A stretch of 64,000 nucleotides of DNA from Bacillota bacterium (lineage in GTDB: Bacteria; Bacillota_A; Clostridia; Lachnospirales; Lachnospiraceae), in NCBI GenBank assembly GCA_023443925.1, contig JAEZSL010000082.1, positions 15,293 to 79,292 of the forward strand. Reading direction: 5' to 3'. Shown one piece after another: positions 51,658-60,456 of this stretch (positions are counted from its first letter, which is position 1; every line of letters begins with the position of its first letter). The position numbers and the translations under genes are program-made. A model generated the notes under the pieces. It did no database searches and was not told where the DNA came from. It saw nothing but the letters and a program-made list of their open reading frames with translations.

Positions 51658-53475
51658 ATGAATTGTAAGAATTCAAGATATCATGTTTTAAGGCAATTTA
51701 AAAAATATTTATACACTTTCTACGAAAGGCTGCTGTTTCAAATCAATAACCGCAATATAAGAGCAAAAACCATATTTTTATATATTTTCTGCGTTTTGGT
51801 ACCTGTACTTATAACAAATATTTTTGTGATAGGTAATGCCATGAAAGCGGCTTATAATGAAGAATCAGAAAATAAAAAAAATATTGCCAATGCCGTATCA
51901 AATGATATTTCAACCTTTCTGGAGAATGCGGCATATTTAACGGTAGACATATATGCCAGCAATTCCATCTATAAATTTCTGGATACACGTTATACAAGCA
52001 ATAGTAAATTTCTGCAGGAATACAATAAAGTTTTTGATAATTATGTATTTTATGCCAGTACCAAGTATTTAATCAGCGATATAACCTTGTATTCAGATAA
52101 TCCTACGATGCTGAACGGAGGAAGGTATTACCGTATAGACGCTATCCGCATGAAAGAATGGTATAAGAATTTCATAGAGTCAAAGGCGGATTTATTTGTT
52201 TATCCATATTATAAGGAATCTATTGATATTAACCAAAAAAACCGCATGATTACGGTTATCCGAAAATTAAATTATATTGAAATGAGTAAAGACGAAAAAA
52301 TTGTTAAGCTGGATTTGAACTACAGCAAAATGGATGAAGCCATAAAAAACTCTGCATTTAATACTACCGTTTATGTATGCCATAAAGGAAAAGTCATATT
52401 CAGTAACGATGCGAACGACAAAGGTATGAAAGAAGAGTATCCGGACGTGTCGATGATTCCCATGGAGGAGATTCAGTTTCATAAGTCCTCCGCGGCATAT
52501 GGATTTGATTTTGATGTCTATTTAAAAGATTATAAATCCAATTACATGTCAATGTTAAAAGAAAATCTGGGGTTGATTGCCGTACTGTTTTTGGCGGATG
52601 CTTTTATACCGGCAATTATGCTGTCCTTATTCAGTGATTCCATTACGAAAAGAATATTGTTACTTGGCCGGTACATGGAAAAAGTAAAAGGGGAAGAATT
52701 CGATTTAATTCCAAGGTGTGAAGGCAAGGATGAGATCAGGGAATTATTAGAGAATTATAATCTGATGGCGGTGAGAATGAAAAACCTCATCGAATACGAA
52801 TTTAAAAGCAAGCTGGAACAGCAGGAACTTCGCCTGGCCAGGCAGCAGGCCGAACTTCTGGCGCTATACAGTCAGATAAATCCTCATTTTATGTTTAATG
52901 TACTGGAAAGTATACGGATGAGGAGCGTAATAAAGGGTGAACAGGAAACCTCCCTGATGATTGAAAGTCTTGCCGGTTTAATGAGAAAAAGCGCCCAATG
53001 GGAATCGGATCTCATTACCATTGAACAGGAGGCGGGATTTGTGCAGGATTACCTTAATCTGCAAAAATACCGTTTTGGAGATAATTTTAATTATAAAATA
53101 AAGATTGGTAAAGAGTGCGGAGGCTATAAGATACCCAGCCTGGTTTTAGTAACTTTTGCAGAAAATGCCTGTATTCACGGACTTAACAGGGAAGATCACT
53201 CTGGAACTATTTTTATATCCGTTAATAAGGAAGAGGAATTTATATATATTGAGATTGAGGATACCGGTATAGGTATGGGGGAGGAGCAGGTTATGAGCCT
53301 GGAGACTGCATTAAATGAAGCCAGTATAGATGATCTGCAAAAATCTTCTTCCCTGGGAATGCTGAATGCTTGTATCCGGTTAAAAAAATATAACGGCAGC
53401 CGCACCAGAATTATGATTGAAAGTGAACTGGGGACAGGCACCTGTATTACGGTAAAAATACCTTTTGCTGATTAA
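51658..53475 (+). CDS. Sensor histidine kinase (YesM-like)
   Basis: Membrane sensor and likely partner of the response regulator at 48520. From this start, TM1 is at about 38-60 and TM2 at about 303-325, flanking an extracellular dCache-like domain. Then come a HAMP-like segment and H410 in SQINPHFMFN. The ATPase region shows FAENACIHG (N box), IEDTGIGMG (G1) and SSLGMLNACIRL (G2). The start at 51658 is chosen because the leader's TGGGAG stands six bases upstream. The in-frame ATG at 51628 lies inside the leader hairpin region. It precedes an importer whose control region carries a paired direct repeat. Confidence 0.9.
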   Translation: MNCKNSRYHVLRQFKKYLYTFYERLLFQINNRNIRAKTIFLYIFCVLVPVLITNIFVIGNAMKAAYNEESENKKNIANAVSNDISTFLENAAYLTVDIYASNSIYKFLDTRYTSNSKFLQEYNKVFDNYVFYASTKYLISDITLYSDNPTMLNGGRYYRIDAIRMKEWYKNFIESKADLFVYPYYKESIDINQKNRMITVIRKLNYIEMSKDEKIVKLDLNYSKMDEAIKNSAFNTTVYVCHKGKVIFSNDANDKGMKEEYPDVSMIPMEEIQFHKSSAAYGFDFDVYLKDYKSNYMSMLKENLGLIAVLFLADAFIPAIMLSLFSDSITKRILLLGRYMEKVKGEEFDLIPRCEGKDEIRELLENYNLMAVRMKNLIEYEFKSKLEQQELRLARQQAELLALYSQINPHFMFNVLESIRMRSVIKGEQETSLMIESLAGLMRKSAQWESDLITIEQEAGFVQDYLNLQKYRFGDNFNYKIKIGKECGGYKIPSLVLVTFAENACIHGLNREDHSGTIFISVNKEEEFIYIEIEDTGIGMGEEQVMSLETALNEASIDDLQKSSSLGMLNACIRLKKYNGSRTRIMIESELGTGTCITVKIPFAD

Positions 53476-53788
53476 AATAATACATAAATACAATTTAAAA
53501 TTCGCTGTGCAATAACACGAAAGAATATGACGGTTAAATGGGAAGTAATTAAAAAATATATAAAAAAATTTAAAAAAGACATTAAATATTATGCAACTAT
53601 ACTTTGTATTGGTTTTTTATATAATTTGCATGAATTTTATTTTGTATATTTGTGCTAAAATTAGTTATCACTTAATTGGTTTGTGAATCACTTAATAAAG
53701 GGGTTACGGTAAATAAGTAAGTTGTTCTCTTTGGATGATGGAAACAGCCTGCGGTGATATAAGCGAAAAAACTTAAGGGAGGATTATA
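53476..53788 (+). promoter_or_regulatory. Control region of the fourth importer with paired direct repeat
   Basis: 313 bases without a gene. The decamer ATCACTTAAT occurs at 53667-53676 and 53687-53696, exactly 20 bases apart, i.e. two helical turns on the same DNA face. This is the spacing expected for two subunits or two HTHs of an AraC-type regulator. The kinase immediately upstream and the response regulator at 48520 are the obvious candidates. A good sigma-A promoter is not apparent; the sequence upstream of the repeat is very AT-rich. Confidence 0.5.
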
Positions 53789-55513
53789 ATGAAAAAAAAG
53801 GTATTTGCAGTACTTATGTGCATCGCCATGACGGCATCCCTGTTCACAGGCTGCGGGAAAAGCGGTTCTTCAAATGAGGTTGTATCAAACGAAGCAAAAA
53901 CAAGTGGAGAAACAACCTCGGGGGACATTTCAGAATCAAAGGAAATCAAAGAATTCACCGCATTTTTTGACCGGCAGGGCATTGAATTGAATGAGGATAA
54001 TAAGATTAAACAAATTATTGCTGATAAAATCGGTGCAAAATGCAAGGAGACCTGGTTAACCGGGCAGACGGCGGAAGAAGCTGTTGGTATGCTGATTGCA
54101 AGCGATGAGTATCCGGATTTTATTAACTGGACTCCACAGTTACAGGATGCGGATGCCCTTGTAGCAATTGATGAATATTTGGATAAATACCCGAACATTA
54201 AGAATTTTTGGAATGATGTACAGTGGAATTCATTAAAACAGGAAGACGGACATATTTACTCGATACCGCAGTTTGGTAATATAAATGAAAAATTAATGGA
54301 CACAACCCAAGGCGGCGAAGCCTTTTGGGTTCAAACCAGAGTGTTAAAATGGGCGGGTTACCCCAAGATTGAATCCTTAGACCAGCTATTTAATCTGCTG
54401 GAGGAATATTATGCGGCTAATCCCACCATGGAAGACGGAACACCGGTTATTCCTTTTGAAATATTAGCTTATGACTGGTTTTATTTCTGTCTTGAAAATC
54501 CTCCGCAGTTTCTTGACGGATGGCCGAATAACGGTCGCTGTATTGTAGATCCTAAAACATTTTTAGTATCTGACTACAATGTTACTCCTACTGCCCAAAG
54601 ATATTTTAAAAAATTAAACGAAGAATATAAAAAGGGTATTGTAGATCCTGAATTCATGACCATGAACCATGACCAGTTTTTAGAGAAAATCTCATCCGGG
54701 CGGGTACTATGTATGGTTGAGCAGAAATGGGACTTCCAAACAGCTGAGGATTCTATCAAAGCCCAGAATTTAGAGGGGTGTACCTATGTTCCCCTTGGAA
54801 TTACCATTGAACCCGGCATGAAGGAAATGTATTATGCAGCCAACGAAGCTACCGTTTTATCCGGTGGATTAAGCATTACAAAAAGCTGCAAGGATGTGGA
54901 AGGTGCTTTACAATTTGTAAATGATTTGCTGAATCCTGAAATTATTACTCTGCGTACCTGGGGGATTGAAGGGGAAGATTACCAGGTTGGGGATGACGGA
55001 TTATACTCCAGAACTCAGGAGATGCGGGATAATGCCGTAAAGTCCGAGTACAAAGCCTCCCATTTATGCGGATACGGCTATTTCCCGAACTATGTGGGTA
55101 TGAATCCGGACGGAAAGAATGCTATGACACCCGATACCCAGCCCTCTGAGTTCTTTGCCGGTTTAAAACCCGAAGTTCAGGAATGCCTGGCCGCATACGA
55201 CGCGGAAACCTATGTGGATTTATTAGATTATAACGAAATCGACGGTATGGAAGAGCCTTGGTATCCGATTTATTCTTTCGTTGGTGAAATGACGACGGAG
55301 ACTCCCGGCGGTCTTGCCTGGACTAAGATGGAAGAAACGAAGAAACAGTATCTTCCCCAGGTTGTTATTTCAGATGATTTTGATGCCGCATGGGCTGATT
55401 ATATGAAAGCATACAACAACTGCAAACCGGAAGATTTCCTGGCAGAGGTTCAGGAAGCGGTTTACCACCGAATCGAACTGGTACAAGGAAAAGATGTCAG
55501 ACCCGCTAAATAA
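53789..55513 (+). CDS. ABC oligosaccharide importer solute-binding lipoprotein
   Basis: Receptor of the fourth importer. Signal peptide with lipobox FTGC (Cys about 22), short acidic/Ser linker, then a long family 1 fold (574 residues) of the LplA type, with the mobile GHIYSIPQFG hinge motif near residue 154-163. GGGAGG precedes the ATG. Location beside a xylan-sensing kinase and the GH8 Rex gene suggests xylo-oligosaccharides or aldouronates as ligand; this is context only. Followed by an attenuating hairpin. Confidence 0.9.
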   Translation: MKKKVFAVLMCIAMTASLFTGCGKSGSSNEVVSNEAKTSGETTSGDISESKEIKEFTAFFDRQGIELNEDNKIKQIIADKIGAKCKETWLTGQTAEEAVGMLIASDEYPDFINWTPQLQDADALVAIDEYLDKYPNIKNFWNDVQWNSLKQEDGHIYSIPQFGNINEKLMDTTQGGEAFWVQTRVLKWAGYPKIESLDQLFNLLEEYYAANPTMEDGTPVIPFEILAYDWFYFCLENPPQFLDGWPNNGRCIVDPKTFLVSDYNVTPTAQRYFKKLNEEYKKGIVDPEFMTMNHDQFLEKISSGRVLCMVEQKWDFQTAEDSIKAQNLEGCTYVPLGITIEPGMKEMYYAANEATVLSGGLSITKSCKDVEGALQFVNDLLNPEIITLRTWGIEGEDYQVGDDGLYSRTQEMRDNAVKSEYKASHLCGYGYFPNYVGMNPDGKNAMTPDTQPSEFFAGLKPEVQECLAAYDAETYVDLLDYNEIDGMEEPWYPIYSFVGEMTTETPGGLAWTKMEETKKQYLPQVVISDDFDAAWADYMKAYNNCKPEDFLAEVQEAVYHRIELVQGKDVRPAK

Positions 55514-55540
55514 AGGTTTATTAATAGAAAATCAAATACC

Positions 55541-55577
55541 GCAGGTGGCTGCATAAGTTACCCCAGCCACCTGTTTT
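55541..55577 (+). terminator. Attenuating hairpin between binding protein and permeases
   Basis: GCAGGTGGCTG (55541-55551) pairs with CAGCCACCTG (55564-55573), followed by TTTTAC. Same operon position as the hairpin at 13886, so it probably sets a higher binding-protein to permease ratio. Confidence 0.75.
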
Positions 55578-55603
55578 ACTATTTAAGAAAGCATGGTAAT
55601 AAA

Positions 55604-56566
55604 ATGGCCGGAGTAAAACGAGTTAAAGCAGATAGGGTAAGTGAGGTTAAGGTTAAAATAACCTGGAAACAAATAGTAAAACAAAGGGAATTGATTATCC
55701 TGTCATTTCCGTTTGTAGCATATGTCCTTTTATTTTCGTATGTACCATTAATTGGCTGGGTTATGGCTTTTCAGCAATATAAGCCGAAAGACGGATTTTT
55801 TGGGTCCAAATTTGTTGGTTTGGATAAATTTAAATTTTTATTTATTGATAACCCGGATTTCTTAAGAGTAATCCGAAACACTCTTGCAATGGGTGTCATC
55901 AATCTGGTATTAAGTTTTATATTTGCCATAGGATTTGCACTAGTTTTGAATGAAGTAGTACATAAAGCACCTAAAAAACTTGTTCAGACCATATCCTATC
56001 TGCCTCACTTTTTATCATGGATTATTGTCTGCGGTATCCTGCAGGATGCATTATCGATTGATCAGGGCATTGTCAATGAAATATTAGTTAAGCTGCATAT
56101 TCTTAAGGAACCCATAAATTTTTTTACTTTTAAAAGTTTGTTCTGGTGGATTGTGGGATTCGGAAATGTGTGGAAGGAAACGGGTTGGAACAGTATTATA
56201 TACTTGGCTGCTATTACGGCAATTAATACGGATTTATACGAGGCGGCCTCTATTGATGGTGCGGGCAGACTTCGTAAAATGTGGAATATTACACTGCCGG
56301 GTATTAAGCCGACAATTTTTATATTGTTATTAATTAATATCGGAAATGTATTAAATGCAGGTTTCGAAATACAGTATTTATTAACGAATGGTCTGGTGCA
56401 AAGTGTATCTCAGACAATAGACATTTATGTACTGAAATTTGGTATAAGCCAAGCCGATTATTCACTGGGTACGGCTGCCGGTATTTTCAGGAGTCTTGTT
56501 AGCATTGTCCTGATTTTTATAGCAAATTCAGCGGCCAAAGCTGCCGGTGAAGAAAGACTTTTTTAA
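55604..56566 (+). CDS. ABC oligosaccharide importer permease 1 (LplB-like)
   Basis: Membrane subunit of the fourth importer. Basic N-terminus, TM1 at about 31-50 (LIILSFPFVAYVLLFSYVPL), LIGWVMAFQQYKP, and the EAA loop YEAASIDGAGRLRKMWNITLP. Six TM segments in 320 residues. The ribosome site is weak (only a GG pair within 15 bases of the ATG). The partner gene starts 13 bases after the stop. Confidence 0.88.
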   Translation: MAGVKRVKADRVSEVKVKITWKQIVKQRELIILSFPFVAYVLLFSYVPLIGWVMAFQQYKPKDGFFGSKFVGLDKFKFLFIDNPDFLRVIRNTLAMGVINLVLSFIFAIGFALVLNEVVHKAPKKLVQTISYLPHFLSWIIVCGILQDALSIDQGIVNEILVKLHILKEPINFFTFKSLFWWIVGFGNVWKETGWNSIIYLAAITAINTDLYEAASIDGAGRLRKMWNITLPGIKPTIFILLLINIGNVLNAGFEIQYLLTNGLVQSVSQTIDIYVLKFGISQADYSLGTAAGIFRSLVSIVLIFIANSAAKAAGEERLF

Positions 56567-56579
56567 GGAGGGCGGGATA

Positions 56580-57503
56580 ATGGGAAAAGACAAATTAATA
56601 TATTCGGGACATAAAAGAATCAGTATTAAGAATATTTTATATTCGGGAATAATTGGCTTGATACTTACGATATTTGTAATAATTACAATTTACCCTATTA
56701 TAAATACCCTTGCCATTTCTTTTAATGATGCGTTAGATGCAATGAGGGGCGGAGTTTATATATGGCCGCGTAAATGGTCTTTTAACAATTATAGAACGGT
56801 ATTACATAAGGACAGCATTACTACCGGACTGTATGTTTCGGTGCTTAGAACGGTGGTTGGTACGGTGGTACAATTATCGGTTACGGCATTAATATCATTT
56901 GTATTAAGCCGGAAGAATTTTATTTTCTCCAAGCAGATATCCATGTTGTTTGTCCTTACAATGTATGTAAACGGAGGCTTGATTCCCAGCTTTTTGTTAC
57001 TTCGGCATTTGGGATTTATGAATAATTTTTGGGTTTATATAATACCAGGTATGGTAAGTGCTTTTAACATGCTTGTAATTCGAACCTATATGAATGGTCT
57101 ACCCGACAGTTTGGAAGAATCGGCCATGATGGACGGGGCGGGGTATTTTAAGATATTTACAAGAATCATAGTACCTTTGTGTAAACCGGTATTTGCGACA
57201 ATTGCTTTATTTATTGCGGTGGGACAATGGAATTCCTGGTTTGATACAATGCTTTACAATAGAATGGCAGATAATTTAACCACGCTCCAATATGAGCTGA
57301 TGAAACTACTATCTTCTGTTAGCCAGTTAAGCGGCGATGCCAATACATCCAGTCTGACCAGTTCGGTTACCAGTGTGCAGGTCACAACAAAATCCGTGCG
57401 TGCGGCGGCAACCATTCTGACCTGTCTGCCTATCGTGGCTCTTTATCCTTTTTTACAGCGTTACTTTATAACAGGTCTTACCATTGGGGGAGTGAAGGAA
57501 TAA
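56580..57503 (+). CDS. ABC oligosaccharide importer permease 2 (LplC-like)
   Basis: Second membrane subunit. TM1 at about 17-40, six segments in all, EAA loop SLEESAMMDGAGYFKIFTRIIVPL and tail [20 protein letters not shown] Ser/Thr-rich insertion near residues 255-275 (QLSGDANTSSLTSSVTSV) is longer than in the two other LplC homologues here. The start at 56580 has AAGGAGGG upstream. An in-frame ATG at 56547 would overlap the upstream gene. A terminator follows. Confidence 0.88.
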   Translation: MGKDKLIYSGHKRISIKNILYSGIIGLILTIFVIITIYPIINTLAISFNDALDAMRGGVYIWPRKWSFNNYRTVLHKDSITTGLYVSVLRTVVGTVVQLSVTALISFVLSRKNFIFSKQISMLFVLTMYVNGGLIPSFLLLRHLGFMNNFWVYIIPGMVSAFNMLVIRTYMNGLPDSLEESAMMDGAGYFKIFTRIIVPLCKPVFATIALFIAVGQWNSWFDTMLYNRMADNLTTLQYELMKLLSSVSQLSGDANTSSLTSSVTSVQVTTKSVRAAATILTCLPIVALYPFLQRYFITGLTIGGVKE

Positions 57504-57520
57504 ACGGATATAATATAAGA

Positions 57521-57570
57521 AGAAGGTACTGTCATTTAAGTAATTATGAAAGGCAGTGCCTTCTTTTTAT
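57521..57570 (+). terminator. Terminator of the fourth importer operon
   Basis: AAGAAGGTACTGTC (57521-57534) pairs with GGCAGTGCCTTCTT (57553-57566) through 14 bp including two G-U pairs, followed by TTTA. It closes the operon before a group of unknown genes. Confidence 0.8.
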
Positions 57571-57709
57571 TAGCTGGAATTTAAGACTTTTATATACATC
57601 AAAAATATCTATTCCGAACAACCTGTTTAGATGTTATAATTACTATGGAAACTATAATCCCAACCAGCCTTGGCGGTCAGATAGCATAGGGGGGGATATG
57701 GAGGTGCTT

Positions 57710-58654
57710 ATGTGCAGATTTAACTTAATTCTGGTAGAAGAGAGTATAGCAGAGAGTAAAGCAGAGAGTAAAGCTGAGGAATACTTACAATCGCAAGAGT
57801 ATATTAAAATTTACGATAATTTAAACGGGTATCGGGCCTATGAAAAAGGCTCCTGCAATTGCGGTTCCTTTGTCGGCTCCCTGATCGCTAAAAAGGGCAG
57901 AAATTATGAGGAAGCCATCTCGGAACGAAAAAACGAGAAGCTGGATCGGTTATATAAGATAAGGGCTTTGATGAATCAGCCTGATTATAAGGAAAAAAAA
58001 GAAGCTTTTATCCGAAAACAGGATAAGATATCAGAAGAATTGAGTGTTTTTTTTAACGCCATCGGAGAATATGAGGAAAAAAGGACCAACGATATTCATG
58101 AGCAATACGAAGGGGATGAGCTAAGTAACCGGATGACGGAATTATATGAGGAAGTGGGGAAGCTGCTTTCCTCAATGGAGGAGCAGCCAAAGTACCGGGA
58201 TAAAAGTGAAGAATACAGAGAATATCTGGAACATAACACAGTAATGAACGAATCTGTCATTTACTATTTAACTGAAACGGAGGAAAGGAAAGCCGAAGCG
58301 GAGGAGAAGACGAAAGCACAGGAATACAAAATCCGCCTGGCTGACATACTGGGACCTGAAATAAGCAAGGAAACGGATGAACCGGCTCAAATTGAGTATA
58401 TGAAGGATTCCATGGTAATTAACGAAGTGATTGACCGGGCAGAAAAAGATACCTTTCAATATAATAGGGAGGAATATCACAATTATTATGAACTGTTTCG
58501 AGGTTTGCTTAATAATGTACGGTCTTTTTTATTCTCCACCATATGGAGCGAACCTGGTGAGCCTAGAAACATTAAGAACGTAAGCCTTAAGTCGGTTAAA
58601 ATTGATGATCTGGCTTTTCTGGAGTTTAATGAAACAATTTGTATTACGAAATGA
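57710..58654 (+). CDS. Unknown protein, coiled-coil rich
   Basis: About 314 residues, highly charged (Glu/Lys) and mostly helical, with likely coiled coils around 90-240. Near the N-terminus a CNCGS motif (about residue 49-53) follows a short beta/alpha start (MCRFNLILVEESIAESK). There is no signal peptide or membrane segment. I do not recognise a family. Start: ATG at 57710 has GGAGG five bases upstream; the in-frame ATG at 57698 has a GGGGGG upstream and is also possible. Expressed separately from the importer because a terminator precedes it. Confidence 0.65.
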   Translation: MCRFNLILVEESIAESKAESKAEEYLQSQEYIKIYDNLNGYRAYEKGSCNCGSFVGSLIAKKGRNYEEAISERKNEKLDRLYKIRALMNQPDYKEKKEAFIRKQDKISEELSVFFNAIGEYEEKRTNDIHEQYEGDELSNRMTELYEEVGKLLSSMEEQPKYRDKSEEYREYLEHNTVMNESVIYYLTETEERKAEAEEKTKAQEYKIRLADILGPEISKETDEPAQIEYMKDSMVINEVIDRAEKDTFQYNREEYHNYYELFRGLLNNVRSFLFSTIWSEPGEPRNIKNVSLKSVKIDDLAFLEFNETICITK

Positions 58655-58669
58655 AACACTCTTGAAAAA

Positions 58670-58966
58670 TTATTTATATTTTGTTTTTTTGTTGGGGTTC
58701 CCCGGAAACCAGCCTTTTTTAACCCGCTCCTCCTGTTCAATAATTTCATGTATGGCCCAGAGAGAACTAAAACCAAAAACTCCGCTGATACAGGATAAAA
58801 TCAGGGAATCAAATATTAGAGATAAAACAACTCCTAATATTCCGGCCACCAGAAATACAGGCCATATTTTTTTCCCAAAGTAGTATTCACATTTAATAAC
58901 GATAGGATGAAAACATCCAATAATAAGAAAGGTTATAATACCAATAATTAATCCGTTCAGGTTCAT
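58670..58966 (-). CDS. DUF4491 family membrane protein
   Basis: A 98-residue membrane protein of unknown function. Three hydrophobic segments (about 5-22, 33-52, 53-70) and the characteristic phrases GCFHPIVIKCEYYFGKKIWP, FGFSSLWAIHEI and EQEERVKKGWFPGNP match the DUF4491 family as I know it from Firmicutes and Bacteroidetes. AAGAGG precedes the ATG. It converges on the coiled-coil protein gene, 15 bases apart. No link to sugar metabolism is evident. Confidence 0.8.
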   Translation of the reverse strand: MNLNGLIIGIITFLIIGCFHPIVIKCEYYFGKKIWPVFLVAGILGVVLSLIFDSLILSCISGVFGFSSLWAIHEIIEQEERVKKGWFPGNPNKKTKYK

Positions 58967-59217
58967 ATCAGCCTCTTTTCTGATGTATGAATTGTAAGTT
59001 AATGTCTTAAAATATTTAAAGATACTGTAACACAGTATGTTCTATCTGTCACTTATTTTATGAAAGAATTGGAAGGAAGACTTTTCATTTATCCATGGGA
59101 TGAATTGCCCATATATATTAAGTAAAAAATGTAATTAAATCTTGGAGCACTTACATTTAAATATACATAATCAAACTGAAATCGGAAGAGAAAGTAAGGT
59201 ATCCTAAAGCTTATCTT

Positions 59218-59385
59218 ATGAGATTTGAGTGTCAAAATTGTCTTTTTGTACTTGAACTTTATAAAGAAATTAAACGCAGTTACATGAAAAAGTTAAAGCA
59301 ATGTAAAAAATACTGTTACAGGTTGACAAACGGCAGGCCATATGAGAAGGTAAGAGAAGAGATACAGATTCATTTGTTCGTCTGA
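59218..59385 (+). CDS. Possible small Lys-rich protein with two Cys pairs
   Basis: A 55-codon frame with Cys at positions 5, 8, 29 and 33 (CQNC; CKKYC), a spacing that could bind zinc, and a charged C-terminus (YEKVREEIQ). The ATG lacks a good ribosome site, and the frame stays open for about 20 codons upstream, so it may be a fragment of a decayed gene. I do not recognise a family. The 250 bases before it (58967-59217) show nothing else. Confidence 0.3.
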   Translation: MRFECQNCLFVLELYKEIKRSYMKKLKQCKKYCYRLTNGRPYEKVREEIQIHLFV

Positions 59386-59408
59386 CTAAATAAGAATGAG
59401 GAATATAT

Positions 59409-60206
59409 ATGAGTACAAAAGTTGATAAACGAAGGCTGGAAATCATGAGGCTTTTACAAAGCGAGGAAGAGGTTACCGTAACCGCCATGGCGCAATTATT
59501 TGGTGTTACCATGGAAACAATCCGGGGGGATTTTGATTTTCTTGCCGTTTCCCAGGGTTTAATCCGGACCCATGGAGGTTTAACGAAAAAAGACAATAAA
59601 AAATATGATAAACATTATTTTTTCCATGAAAGGCAGACCCTTCATATGGAAGAAAAAAAGAAGCTGTGTTACCGCGCCATGGACTTTATATCCGATGGTG
59701 ACTGCATTTATATTGACTCCGGCTCCACCGTCATTTATCTTCTGAATTATCTGAATCAGAAGCGGGGGCTTACGGTGGTTACCAATTCCGTTGGTTTTTT
59801 AATCTGTTATATTATGGACGGCTATGAAGCTATGTTCCGGGAACAGGGACACCGGTTTTTGTTTCTTGGCGGAGAAGTGGAAGCCAATATCAGAATGACT
59901 TACGGCACCTTTTTTGAACAAGCGGTTACGGAATTCACCTATGACCATTTGATTTTTTCAGTAGATGCACTGGATACGGAACATGGCGGCAGCAACGTGG
60001 ATTATCAGTCCTATACCACCATCAAATCAGTATTTAAAAATGCAAGAAATAAAATTTTACTGGCAGATAACAGCAAGTTTGATTTAGGGGCTACCTATAA
60101 AGCAGTCCGGCTGGAGGATGTAAACTGTCTGATAACCAACCTTCCCCTGGGTGAACATTGGGTGAATCTGTTGAATCAAAAGCGCATACCTTATTATACG
60201 GTTTAG
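59409..60206 (+). CDS. DeoR-family regulator
   Basis: A transcription factor responding to a sugar phosphate. N-terminal HTH (about 5-57; VTVTAMAQLFGVTMETIRGDFDFL then GLIRTHGG, the family signature) and a C-terminal DeoRC effector domain (about 75-250) with DGDCIYIDSGST and LLADNSKFD. GAGG is upstream of the ATG. Length 265 is typical. It directly precedes the Ugp-like importer, which it probably represses. A strong terminator lies between them, so the importer has its own promoter. Confidence 0.88.
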   Translation: MSTKVDKRRLEIMRLLQSEEEVTVTAMAQLFGVTMETIRGDFDFLAVSQGLIRTHGGLTKKDNKKYDKHYFFHERQTLHMEEKKKLCYRAMDFISDGDCIYIDSGSTVIYLLNYLNQKRGLTVVTNSVGFLICYIMDGYEAMFREQGHRFLFLGGEVEANIRMTYGTFFEQAVTEFTYDHLIFSVDALDTEHGGSNVDYQSYTTIKSVFKNARNKILLADNSKFDLGATYKAVRLEDVNCLITNLPLGEHWVNLLNQKRIPYYTV

Positions 60207-60225
60207 AATTTGGCTGTTTATAATT

Positions 60226-60309
60226 AAAACAAAATAATTTAGCATAAAAACGATTTTAAAGAAGAATTAACGTATTCTTTACAAAGTTTTTATGCTATTT
60301 TTTTGTTTT
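60226..60309 (+). terminator. Long AT-rich hairpin terminator after the DeoR gene
   Basis: AGCATAAAAAC (60241-60251) pairs perfectly with GTTTTTATGCT (60286-60296). Pairing extends outward between AAAACAAAATAATTT and ATTTTTTTGTTTT, and inside by AAAGAA/TTCTTT. The T-run makes it a good terminator. Symmetry and position just before the next promoter also allow an operator role. Confidence 0.65.
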
Positions 60310-60312
60310 ATA

Positions 60313-60321
60313 TGTTATGAT
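60313..60321 (+). promoter_or_regulatory. Extended -10 promoter of the Ugp-like operon
   Basis: TGTTATGAT (TG plus one base plus TATGAT at 60316-60321) is an extended -10 element; no good -35 is seen because the spot is occupied by the terminator's T-run. A start near 60328 would place the whole leader element in the transcript. Confidence 0.35.
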
Positions 60322-60350
60322 AGTTCCAGACAGATGAAAAGAGTCAGTGG

Positions 60351-60456
60351 AGTGAAAGAAAATTTAAAAATGAAAGGTTGCCACGATGTGATTCTTTCAC
60401 TCTTTATTTCTATGGCAATATCCCAGGCAAGCCTGGATATGCAACGGGTGTAAATT
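60351..60456 (+). promoter_or_regulatory. Leader with interleaved stems and second hairpin before the Ugp-like permease
   Basis: Stem 1: AGTGAAAGAA (60351-60360) with TTCTTTCACT (60392-60401). Stem 2: TTGCCA (60378-60383) with TGGCAA (60413-60418), interleaved with stem 1 as in a pseudoknot. A third hairpin CCAGGC/GCCTGG (60423-60428 with 60431-60436) precedes GCAACGGGTG and the ATG at 60457. The sequence matches the leader at 41530; between the two copies stem pairing is kept, stem 2 ending TTGCCA/TGGCAA here and TGCCAC/GTGGCA there. Alternatively GTGATTCTTTCAC can fold locally. Confidence 0.55.
60370..60453 (+). CDS. Leader mini-ORF (27 codons) of the MKGCH type
   Basis: ATG at 60370 opens 27 codons beginning MKGCHDVILSL and ending DMQRV; TAA lies three bases before the permease ATG. 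It may extend upstream to GTG 60352 or ATG 60334 in the same frame. The start is homologous to the mini-ORF at 41551, and the stop-to-start spacing is the same. The permease's only ribosome-site candidate (CGGGTG) is inside this frame. Confidence 0.4.
   Translation: MKGCHDVILSLFISMAISQASLDMQRV

Noticed and set aside
60351..60456. Known riboswitch or T-box
   Set aside because: I could not match conserved cores of T-box, SAM, TPP, lysine, preQ1, c-di-GMP, ZTP or fluoride elements by eye; an Rfam scan would settle it.
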